Assembly (NCBI GenBank): GCA_004026145.2 | Contig: CP034979.1 | Span: 5,870,701-5,934,700, forward strand | Length of the DNA stretch: 64,000 bases | Direction of reading: 5' to 3' | Source: Takifugu bimaculatus | Lineage: Eukaryota > Chordata > Actinopteri > Tetraodontiformes > Tetraodontidae | Shown here: piece after piece, positions 23,001 to 33,300 of the stretch | Numbering within the stretch: the first letter of the stretch is position 1 | Layout of the letters: the number at the start of each line of letters is the position of its first letter | Made by a program: the position numbers and the translations under genes | Notes under the pieces: generated by a model | What the model saw: the letters and a program-made list of their open reading frames with translations, nothing else | What the model was told of the DNA's origin: nothing | The model's database searches: none

Positions 23001-25628
23001 TTCTTCTGGCCACAGTAGCCTAGCAACCACTGCTTGACCAGTCCATTGTGCAAACGTATGTTAAGCTTTTATCCCTCATTAGCAACATTCCTCTCTGCAG
23101 GCTGGGATTTTACAGATTAGATTGGAAAACACAAAAGAGTTTGGACAAATTGTGCTGACTTCCAGCATATTACTTTCAGGCTAATCATTGATCAAATAGC
23201 TGTATGTTTGTCCGTGTTGAGCATGTTTCCCCTGCAGCTTGATCAATGACAGGCTTGAGCATCTGTGAAGACGGCCATGTTTAGTAAGTTTAGCTGTTTA
23301 GCTAGTTGCTTATAATGCTGCACAGATTGCAGCTTAACAAACATTTGCAGCTGACGCATCAATTTTCTTGGTCCCTGAGCTGATAATTCTCTTCACTTCA
23401 TCATGTGACACACAAAACAAAGACACAACAGCTGATGAAAACATTTGCTCCGATGAATTATTAATTCGGATTTTACACAGATAAAAACAGAAGACACCGC
23501 TGGAGGTCGTTTGTCAACAGGGTAGAGTACTCTGGACTCACTCGCCTGACTGTAAACACGCAACGCTGCTTACTTAATTCAGATAAAACCCTTTAAATGA
23601 CTCTTTTGATCAGATTATGATCAATTTCCTGCAACTTCTTTGGTCTTCTGGAGAGCAAAAATTAAAAGTGTTGGTCTTTGGTTGTAACTTTTCTAAAATC
23701 CTGCTTGTGTGCAGGTTACACAGAACCTGTAGAATAAACACACTGACTGGAAGTCACAACACTCGGAGGACTTTGTTTGCACAAGTCCACCTTGTCCAAA
23801 TATCCAATAAGCTCAGAGCCTCCAAACAGCAGTTATGTCCCGACTTTCAAGTGGCCCTATAATTACAGAAAGTTTTGCTTCTTAAATGAAACAGTCAGGC
23901 TCTTTAGACCGACCACATGGGCTTTTAATAGTTAATAAATGTGTTTACGGTGTGCAGGCTGTTTGGGTGTAGCCTCTCACAGCCTGAAGAACAGTTAACA
24001 GTCAGCTTAAAATCTGCAGAACCCCAGAGTCACAATACAGCATGAAGTCAGGGACAAACACGGTGGTCTCATATTGCACACAGCTGAGTTTAAAGGGGGG
24101 CTATGACTCATGGACTACTGTTTCTGCTTTGTACCGTCCAGTAATTATTAAATCTCCAAAAAAAGAGAAACTAGCCTGATATCACAGCATCTCCACAAAC
24201 CATGATCACCATCCCAGTAAGTTATTCTGAGGTGAATCTTCAAATATCAGTGTTAATTCACATAAACATTATCATCTGACAAAACAGAACGATAATTCCC
24301 ATGAGTCTTTATAAGTGAATGCTATTGGGAATTAGCATAATCGTGAGCTAAATGGCATCTCTATCTGAGTTAATGTTACCCTCTGACCTCTGGTATTAGC
24401 TCTGCTTAGACAAGCACATGGCCCGACAGTGTGGACTGAGTGTGTCTGCTGATGTGTTTGGTAAATCACTGACTTTATTTAAACAGCATTTCAGCCTGAA
24501 GTGCAGAGAGGGCTGGGGGGGAGTTTGTGTGTCTTTTTAAAAGGATGGGGGAGCAGCCCAGCTGAGCAAACTCTGCCTTTATTTCACATCCTCTTGACAC
24601 TATCCCCACCATGTCTTCCAGTGTAAAAGCTTGAGATGCTCATGTGATGTTGACATCACACGTTATGAGTAATAGCAAAACTTTAAGGGATTTTTAAAGC
24701 GTGGTTTCAATAGATTCTGCATTAAGGGTTGAAACTCAAGCAGGCAAAAAGAGATTTTTGCAGCCAGACGCGCCGCGGAGCACCATCCAGTCATAAATGG
24801 GCTACCTCCACACACAAGCGCACACACACTCTTACTGTTGCTAGACTTCAGGTCGCGGTGGATGATGGACACCACCGCCTCCTCGTGCAGGTACTGCATC
24901 CCTCTTGCGATCTGCACGGCCCAGTTGACCAGGATGTGTGGAGGTATGCGCCTTCCGGTCAACGCCCGATTCAGGGTCCCGCCTCGTGCGTACTCCATGA
25001 CTAGGCACAGGTTGGGCTCTTCCAAACACACACCTTCCAGTTTGATGATATTGGGGTGTTGCAACATGGAGAAAAGTTTAGCTTCTTGTTTAACACTGCT
25101 GGCGGTGGCCGTTATGTCCTCGTCTGGATCCTGTCTGGCCGCCTTAACGGCGACCTCTTGGTCTGTCCACGTGCCCCTGTAAACTTTGCCAAATCCCCCC
25201 ACGCCGATGATTTCCTCTAGCACCAGTTCACTGAAAGGGATCTGGACGGGCGAGCCCGGGACCCGCTCCGCAACACCCACCGAGCCAGTGGTCGTGGGGA
25301 GGCGGTATATAGCGGGCTGGTAGGTGACATAGTTGGAGGGGAAAATCCCAACTCGGTGGTGAATTTTACCTGTCCACCATCCCTCGTCGCCGGAGATCGC
25401 TGCATCCTTGGAGAGGACCTCCACCACGTCCCCGCGTCTAAGGCTGAGCTCGTCCTCGCCGCTTGCGTCGTAGTCATACGCGGCTGTCCAGAGGGACCGA
25501 GTGGGGCACAGCGGGGCAGAATGAGCCCAGGAACGGACCGCCGGCGTATCTGCCCAAACATGTTCCCCTAATCCACCGCTGCCCGACCGCCCCTCACCGT
25601 TTGGGAAAGCGGCCTGCGAGACATTCAT
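14010..25628 (-). CDS. map3k21: Mixed-lineage kinase 4 (MAP3K21), frame disrupted in exon 9
   Basis: Cytoplasmic serine/threonine MAP3 kinase of the MLK family, acting upstream of JNK/p38. Ten exons in transcript order: 25628-24836, 19160-18980, 18871-18723, 18640-18465, 17592-17352, 17197-17075, 15671-15521, 15446-15352, 15256-14438, 14356-14010; total length equals about 1,024 codons (human MLK4 1,036). Exon 1 has the SH3 domain (LWTAAYDYDASGEDELSLRR), the glycine loop GVGGFGKVY, lysine in EVAVKAAR, and HRDLKSSN. Exon 2 has DFGLAREWHKTTKMS. Exons 4-5 hold the leucine zippers; exon 5 ends at the basic/CRIB-like region (KKRKGKFKRSRLKLKDG). The C-terminus TVPLCRIQSSPARPSVFELE and the patch KPKQLKFPNQVYIDLPL match MLK4 rather than MLK1-3, and pcnx2 is adjacent as in human 1q42. 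Exon 9 changes frame twice (about 14884 and 14600-14700), see findings. Confidence 0.9.
14438..15256 (-). other. map3k21: map3k21 exon 9 with two compensating frame changes
   Basis: The exon enters in frame through the KPKQLKFPNQ and LYGCGSLLASVVLGYDIREA segments, then meets a stop after a C4 run (plus-strand G run 14881-14884). The conserved continuation (EEKEKKKKEGLFQRATRFRR, then IIECNSTKCLLQ) is in another frame, and the exon end (RLRRKKYHN) is back in the first. Entry and exit phases agree with the neighbouring exons, so the net shift is a multiple of three. Confidence 0.7.
19161..24835 (-). other. Intron 1 of map3k21
   Basis: A 5.7 kb intron separating the exon with the SH3 domain and kinase N-lobe from the activation-loop exon. 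Donor is GTAAGAGT and acceptor CTCTCTTCAG on the minus strand. I see no supported exon, RNA gene or mobile element in it; the open frames on either strand (for example 20239-20509, 21040-21483) have no recognisable product. Confidence 0.7.
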
Positions 25629-27173
25629 TTCTCGGTGGCCGTAGCGTCACCATAGGATGCAGAGCTTCAGGAGCAAAATCAGAAAAAAAAACTTCAAAAC
25701 AAAGACGGGTAACTTTCTGAGGTCCACATGGTTTCGTAAACGTGCCTAACTCTGGCGAGCGGACTGAGCTCCACCGCAGTGTCCAAAGTCCTTTCGGGGA
25801 GAGGACGTCTAAAGCCCCATAACGTTCTCCACGTTGGGTCAGGAACCAGCCAGCGAGGCTACTGTTGGCACAGTCGTTGCACAGCTCTTGCACGTCCGAA
25901 AAAAATAATAAAAATTAGGTTGATAGATGATAAAAAGTAGTTTAAAAAGTCGAAGCTCCGGCAGAGAACAGCTAAAGCGGGCAGGCTAAAGTTAGCTTTC
26001 TTCCAGTGATGCTAGTGATCAAGTTGTCGCAGGTGCCGCAGGAGGTGCACCTGCGTCGGCCGGTGCAAAACTGCTACCGCGGTCCGTTAAAAGACTCAGA
26101 TCTGTCGAAGAATCTCATCTCACGACAATACTCCGAAATCGAAAGGGCATTCGCGGAGTTGCGGACTTTTAAATGAGAATTTCATCAGTATTAGCCAGCG
26201 GGTTAGCTTAGCATAGGTCGACTATCTCTGCAGTTGGGAAAGTTTCTCCGCTCAAGCTTCAACATCGATAATTCCCAAGTTTGTTCCTCCACAGAAACAG
26301 CCGACGCGAGGACGCGTATAAAAGACAGCAATCATCCTGCGAATCACCGCGGGCGTCCACCAATAAAACCTACGATTAAAAAATATAAAATCCGACCAAC
26401 TTCATCAAAACAACCCCCTGTCGCCGTCGTCGGCAGGCGAAGCTGGACCGGGCAGTGGCTGCTGCCAGGATCCGGGGACGGTGCCACTGCTCGCCGCTGA
26501 CTCTGCTGCCCTCTGATTGGTGCGCTGCCGCACACGTGATAGGCGCAACAGCGGGGGGAGGGGGGAGGAGCTACTATTGGAATGTGTGAGGAGAGCAGCG
26601 CGCGCCTTCAGGGAAATTACGGTAATAGTGAAACCATGCCTGGAAAAGCGCACATGCAGGGCAACAAGGGAAAACATTATTGCTGGTTTAGCAGTGTGTG
26701 TATCCACGTGCACAAATAATAGCTTAGTTAACCGTAATGGCTTAAAATGTAAAACCAAATAAAAAAAAACAAAACACGAATCTGCACACATGCACTGTAA
26801 ATAATACCGACAGAAGCACTCGTGTAAATCATTCAGGCATAAGACGAGAGGGGGGTGGAGAAAGGATGAGTAGGAAGGGAAAGTGCATCTGGGGGGGGGG
26901 GGGGGGTGTTTGTGTGAGAGAGAGAAACACAGGGCAGATATGAGGACAGCGGCTGCAGCAATGGCAGAATCGACATTGGGAAGGAAAAAGGTGGACGACA
27001 GGACGGCGCCAAGAGAAACCGACGAGGCATGAAACTGGCTGGGGAGACATTCTGAGCAGCCCCAACATGGAGGCGTAGCCACAGCAGCATGCTTTAGAGG
27101 AGACCATCGCATTGTAGCCTAGCAGCAGCGGCATCATCCGGCCGTCCAACCTGAGAGGAGAGCGGGGGAAGAG
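25629..27173. promoter_or_regulatory. Probable bidirectional promoter of map3k21 and pcnx2
   Basis: The two genes are divergent with 1,545 bp between start codons. The middle is CpG-rich and carries an inverted CCAAT box (gattgg, 26515-26520), an E-box CACGTG (26533-26538) and a GC-rich stretch (26550-26572), with no TATA box. A 16-base G run lies at 26891-26906. Both 5' untranslated regions must lie inside. The plus and minus frames across 26405-27149 are not conserved-looking and are left out. Confidence 0.6.
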
Positions 27174-27327
27174 ATGGGCTCGCAGGTTGTGCAGACCCTG
27201 CGTCAGGGTGTTTGGGCATCTCTGACCTGGGGGTTGGTACCACGACCCGGATCAGAACAAATTCAACAATTCATGTCACCTCTATCTGTGGCTCTTTTTC
27301 TTGATGATGCCTCTGTCACTCCATCTG
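27174..27327 (+). other. pcnx2: pcnx2 exon 1, first coding exon with an extra T
   Basis: Encodes the pecanex N-terminus. Up to ASLT the frame is that of the start codon; from 27229 onward the conserved continuation GGWYHDPDQNKF and the first membrane helix HLYLWLFFLMMPLSLHL are in the next frame. The exon is 154 bases although its end phase (before GCT in exon 2) requires 153. T at 27228 is the likely extra base. Confidence 0.8.
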
Positions 27328-30300
27328 GTGAGTGTTCGGGATTATATACAAAGAGCATAACATTCTAGGCCGCAAATGGGGTGTGCGGTTCTTCTTACGG
27401 GAGCTGTAGGTACCAGCCAGCGTGCCCTTATTGGCGCAAACGTGCTGTATTCTGTATGATAATGCTCTCCATAGTCTGTGTGTCACTGAGGGAAGTGTAG
27501 AGAAAACAGGAGTGTCGCAGTATTCATGCAGTGATGGAACGCATGGCTACTCCTGCATGTGGGAGAGGAAGAACCAGGAGGGTTCCTGGTGTTTTAATGG
27601 CATAGCGTTTGAAGTAGTCTCCCAACAAATGGCAGTTCCAGGATATTTACATGATATTTTAAATTTGTCAATCCGATTATGGAATTAATAAAGAGAAGCT
27701 GGTGGTCAAATAGATGAGATTCATGAATAGATGGTAAAGGGTTTCCACCCTAACCTTAATGGTGAAACCCCGAGCACATGTCGGATATGAGTGGACTGTA
27801 TTTCCCTTAAAACACTGTCAACCTTTTAGAGATTATTTATTTTTCAAGTCTCGCTGCTGCTCTGCAACAGAAATACAGCAAGGAAGTTAAAGAATGGTCC
27901 TAAGGAAGCAAAAAACTACGCAAACCAGTATGACTTATGTACATCACCAGCAGATGCAGAAGTTTTTCCTTAAAGCTTTTTGTCCCGGGTTCAATAAACA
28001 AAATACATCTGATCATATTTGAGCTCATTGCAACAAAGTAAATGAGTTTCTTGAATGTCAGTTTTGCTCTGGTTGCACAATTAATTACAACCAAAGAACA
28101 TCACAATCTGAGTATTTGATAAAGGTAAATTATGCATCAAAAGGAGAAAACAATCATCAAACCTTGGTGTAAGAACAAAGTTGTACCTCTTTCCACAGGC
28201 TCTACCCCCTACCACCATGGCTTTGAGTATCTACTGCACCTTCACCACCATCTTCTTCATCCTCATCAAGCTGGCCAATTATCGGCTTCATCTCATGTTT
28301 GACGAAGGCGAGGCAGTGGTCTGCAACAGCCTCTCTGACCTCAGCAAAGGTCCAGACAAGAAAAGTAATGCCTCAGACTCCTGTGTGCCTGCCAGCGTCA
28401 GGTGAAACCACACTGCCACATTTGAACATGAGATAACGAGGATATCAATCTAAATAATATGCAAATCTCCAACCTTTCTGAGTGATGTTCATCCCCTCCA
28501 TTAAAGCCTTTGATTGATCAGCTAAAAATTAAAATCTAACTGTAAATTTTTGGATAGAATTTTTAAAATTATTTATTTTTAGCCTTTTAAGTGCATATAG
28601 AGATTAAACCAGTCCAAAAAAGGTCCAGACAGAAATATTTTTAGTTCTTGCTTAAAAACGCCAGAAAGATCTGCATGACTTGTCTCTTTCCTGGTCTGAT
28701 TCAGGAAGAGCAGCACGGTTCCTGACAGTGTTGCCATGATGATGCTGGCTCAGAAACACTCCAGTCCTGTGATCCAGGTGACCATTAAACAGACTGAAAC
28801 CAACCCAGGGCTAATTGGGGTGGTGAGTGACCATCAAAATGGTTCTTGCCTTCATAAACCTACAGCAACGACTTAAATTGATGCCCTGATTGCAAACTTG
28901 TCCCTTAATTGTCTTCCATGCAGGAGTCTTCAAAGTCATCAGAGGTGGAGAAGATTCCAGAAGGTGCTTGCTGATCCTCCTCTGGGTTTAATTGGAAAAA
29001 AAGGTTAATTTAAAAAAAGGGGAAATTGCAGCTATGAGTGCAGCAATAGTCTTTAAGATGTGTCATTTGGGTTCCATCTTATTCCAGGACAGGACGCAAT
29101 CCTTGGTCAGGCAGAACCTGTGAGAACTTCTCCAGATGACCTCTCCAGCCCAAATTCCAACCGAACCGACCTCCTGCTGCAGGTTCAGCAGACCAACCCC
29201 CAAGAAGGTGACAGTCAGCCCCAATCTGCAGAGAAAATGGAGACAGGCACGATGGTAGACGGCAAAGAAGCATCAGATCATGAAAGAAGAGCAGGGAGAG
29301 AGCAGAGGAGGGTTGTAGAGGAGGAAGTGGGTGAAGATGACCAGGCTGCAGGTGTGGAAATGGCAGACGAGAGCCTGCCTCTATCCAAGGGAAGCGATGA
29401 TGAGGCTGAGGAGGAGAGTGAGGGCCGAAAGGAGCCCCCAGATGCCAACAATAATTCCATGGAGACACCTCAAAACTGCCAGGACAATTTCATCACCATT
29501 CCAGAAATCACCGAACAAGTAAGTGTGAAGTGCTTCATGGCATTTTAAACTGAATCAGAGAAACAATTGTCCCTCTGCTTTATCCTACAGGTGGACCAAG
29601 AAGAGGAAACATACTGTTCGGATGAAATCGAAGTGGTTCTGGTAGACAACTCTGGTCCTGGGCCCGCTCCGTCTGCCCTGAATGACTGTGATACTGTCAA
29701 AATCATCATCACTATGAGCTGCGACCCTCAGACAGCTGCTCAGCTGGAGGAGAGCGTAAAGCAGAGGCTCCTCGAAAACACGCAGGTAAGAACAAAGGTC
29801 CACTCTTACTTCTGAGCAGAAACACACAGCTTCTGCATTAACCTGTTTCACACTTCAATGCTCAGAAAGATGCAGGAGAGGGCCACATCAACATCCCTGT
29901 CATCACATTTGACTCCCCTGAGGAGGAGATGTTAGATCAGGAGGAGGGAGATGGAGGCTCAGAGGACGACTCCACCCTGAGACAGACCACCAGCCAAAGT
30001 GAGGAGTTCCACCTGTGCAGAGAGACGGCCAGTTCTGAATGCTTAGACACGGACCGGAGACACGCTGATTGGCCGAGGACCAGTGACAGCACAGCCGGCC
30101 CTCAGCTGACCAATGACAACAGCTCATCGGGTATCGACGTCCCTTCAGATGCAGATAATGTGGATGCCCCAGTGCCAAATGTGGATATACGTGGTTTTCT
30201 GCGTCTGCCGCCTACATTGGGCCGCTGTGGGCCTGGAGGAAGGACTCACATCCGCGGGCTGAGCATGGACAGTGGGAAAGATGCTGTGCTGCTGTCCGAT

Positions 30301-33300
30301 CACTCCCATCACACCGTATGTTGACAGGTTTTTTTGTTTTTCACACTTTAATCTTCGACACGTTCGAAGACTTCTTTCTGTCTTCAGGCCACCATGACAA
30401 CCTCCAAGTCAGACCTGGAAGCAAAGGAGGGACAACCTCCAAATGAATCCAACTTCTTGGAATTTGTTTCCTTATTGGGCTCCCTCAGTACCCGGGCCGG
30501 AGGGTCCAGCATGCAAGAGGAGGAGGCAGAGTGCAAAGAGGAAAATGAAGCTGAATCAAAACAAGCAGGTTGGTTCCTTTACTGAGGTGAATATTTTTAT
30601 TTTTTATAAACTTCTCAAGATGTTGTATTTAGTTGTATCAGCTTCACCCTGACATGTCATTTCCAGCAGTTAATTAATCAGTTTTCTAAACAGATTACAA
30701 GTAGGCAGCATAAATATGTTTTAAAGGTAATAAAAACACAGATTGTTGCCAACTCTTAACTAGTAGTACTACTGTTAAAACACATTTCTGGTTTTGATCC
30801 ATTTGCAGAAAATGTGACTGTGACTATCAGACCTGCTGAAACAATATCAGAGCCCAAAGCAGAGAGACCCAAACCACCATCCAGTCTCCTTACCGACACG
30901 TTACAGGCCTCCGCACCCAAACAAATCCCAATAGTCTCACCTGACAGGTCTCTGCTCTCTTCCACTGAATAATGAGGCACATCTTCAGCACCTGAACGCA
31001 TCCCTGCATTCAAGGCCTCGCCTTATGATTGTGTTGTCTGTCTGTAGTCCACAGACGGACAGAGAGAAGGACCCAGACTACGATTCTCTGCCCTCACAAA
31101 CCTCGCAGTCAGAGAGCTCCATGCTGCAGGTCATCTGCAGACCAGAAGCTACAAACAAAGAGGAGGCCTACACCTTCCATACTGTGCACAGTAAGAAACA
31201 ATCTGGTCACATGAAGAAACGTGATGATGCGTCTTTTAAATCTTGTGAGAAGATTGTGTAGATTATAATCCAGTTTCTGATCGTGTCACCAGGGGACCGG
31301 CCGCGTAAACTCTATGCAGAGAGGGCCCTGAACCTGCCTCTCGGAGCTGAGCTCATCACTGGCAACATGTGGTACTGGTGTCAAATATTTCTTTGTTTTT
31401 CCCCCTCTCTGACTTGTCTTTTTTGCAACGAGTGTTGTGTGTTTGTCTTCAGCGACCTGCTGTCAACGTCTTCAAATTCCGAGGGTCAGGATGCCGCTGC
31501 CGGCGCTCACGCCGACTGCCCCTTTCAGCGCCGCATCATTCCAGCACACAGGCTCCGCCCCCGCAGGACACACCCCGAGATCTTCCAGGTTAGCGTCTCT
31601 CCTCTCAGACTCTGAGTTGCTGTCGGCAGCTTGTGACCGTTTGTTGGCGCTCTTCAGGAGGAGGACTCTTTGGATGATTCCTCGGACACTTCCACCCAGG
31701 AGAAACCAAGCAGGAAGATTTATTACAAACTCAGACTTTATCCTGGGAAGTGGATCAATGTGTTATTTGACCGACTCACCCTGATTGCCCTCCTGGACAG
31801 GTGATTTCAACCCTTTCACTTTCCTCCATTAATGTCTTGGAGAGAAAAAAAAAAATCATCCCTTAAACCTGTTTTCATGGGTGTTTTATGTAGAAATCCA
31901 ACTGTTCTGGAAAATCTACTTGCGGTCTTCATGGCCTTTCTAGTGTCCTTCCTGGGATTTGTGCTCCTCAATCACGGCTGCTTCAAAGATTTCTGGGTAT
32001 TCCAGTTCTGCTTGGTCATTGCCAGCTGCCAATATTCCTTACTGAAGGTAAAGACGTGGTATTAAACAGAAGAACTGTGCACATTTATACATTATAAAGG
32101 ATATGAGTTGGCAATCTTTTTAGTTTATTTGATTTGAAATTCACTCTTGTGAATTCATTTTGCAGAGTGTCCAACCGGACGCAGCTTCTCCCACACATGT
32201 AAGTTGAAGATGATAATCAGATATTGTTGTTAAAACTGAATTATTTGAACCTTTAATGAGAACGTAAATGCGTGTATAGGGTCACAACCAGCTGGTGGCC
32301 TACGGTCGAGCAGCTTACTTCTGCATCTTCTGCGCTCTGATCTGGCTGTTGGAGCAACTGCTGAGGAGGAATGATCTGCCTGTCTCCACCCTGTACGGAG
32401 TCACCATCGTCTGCCATGACACGCTGCACTTCATCCGGGACCTGCTCGTGGGTAGGCCCGAACACATGTGGGCACGCTTGTTTCTCCCAAACGCAGGGGT
32501 AAACTTACAAACCAGCTGTGTGTTTTTTGTTTGTGTCTTTGCTGCATGGGGCAGGTTTCACCTACTGCTTCCCCATCACTTTCCTGGTGGGTCTTTTTCC
32601 TCAGATCAACACTTTCACCATCTACCTGCTGGAGCAGATTGACATGCATCCTTCTTGGAGGGACAGGTTTGCAAAAATGGTCTTTAGAAGATTCATGGCA
32701 TCTACAGATAATAATGATAATCACTGCAAGGCCTGCAAGATCGATATTTTGATTCAGTTTATTAATGACTCAAAGCAAAGACTGTAAATTTTTTTTAGCA
32801 TCTGCTTTGTTTTGTTTCTTTGTGTAATAATACATTTTTCACCTTAATTTTATGCGTCAGCTGCTACGAGTCTGATCTCTGCGGTGTACAGCCTTCTTCG
32901 CAGCCTGGTCGCCATGGCCCTGCTCTACGGTTTCTGCTTTGGAGCTCTTAAGGTACCGGATGAAGAGCTGCAAGTGAATGTGGTCTTCTTTACTCAGACC
33001 AGCTGGTTTCTGTGTCTCTGTGGTTCTAGGAGCCGTGGGATGAGCAGCACACGCCTGCTCTGTTCTCGGGGTTCTGTGGTCTGTTGGTAGTCTTCTCCTA
33101 CCACTTGAGCCGACAGAGCAGCGACCCCTCGGTGCTGCTGTGCGTAAGACTGTACACTTTTACTTCAAACTGTGTTTTTCTGGATGACTTAAAGGTCTAA
33201 AATGACTGAAATGCTGCTAAAAGATAAAAGTTTGTAAATCCTTAAGCGAGCCCACTCCATCGGCGCTAGCCTGTAGATCCACCATTCTTGCAGTCATATT

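Noticed and set aside
26405..27149. Long minus-strand frames in the map3k21/pcnx2 gap
   Set aside because: Low-complexity, hydrophobic translation of CpG-rich and poly-G sequence; overlaps both 5' untranslated regions.
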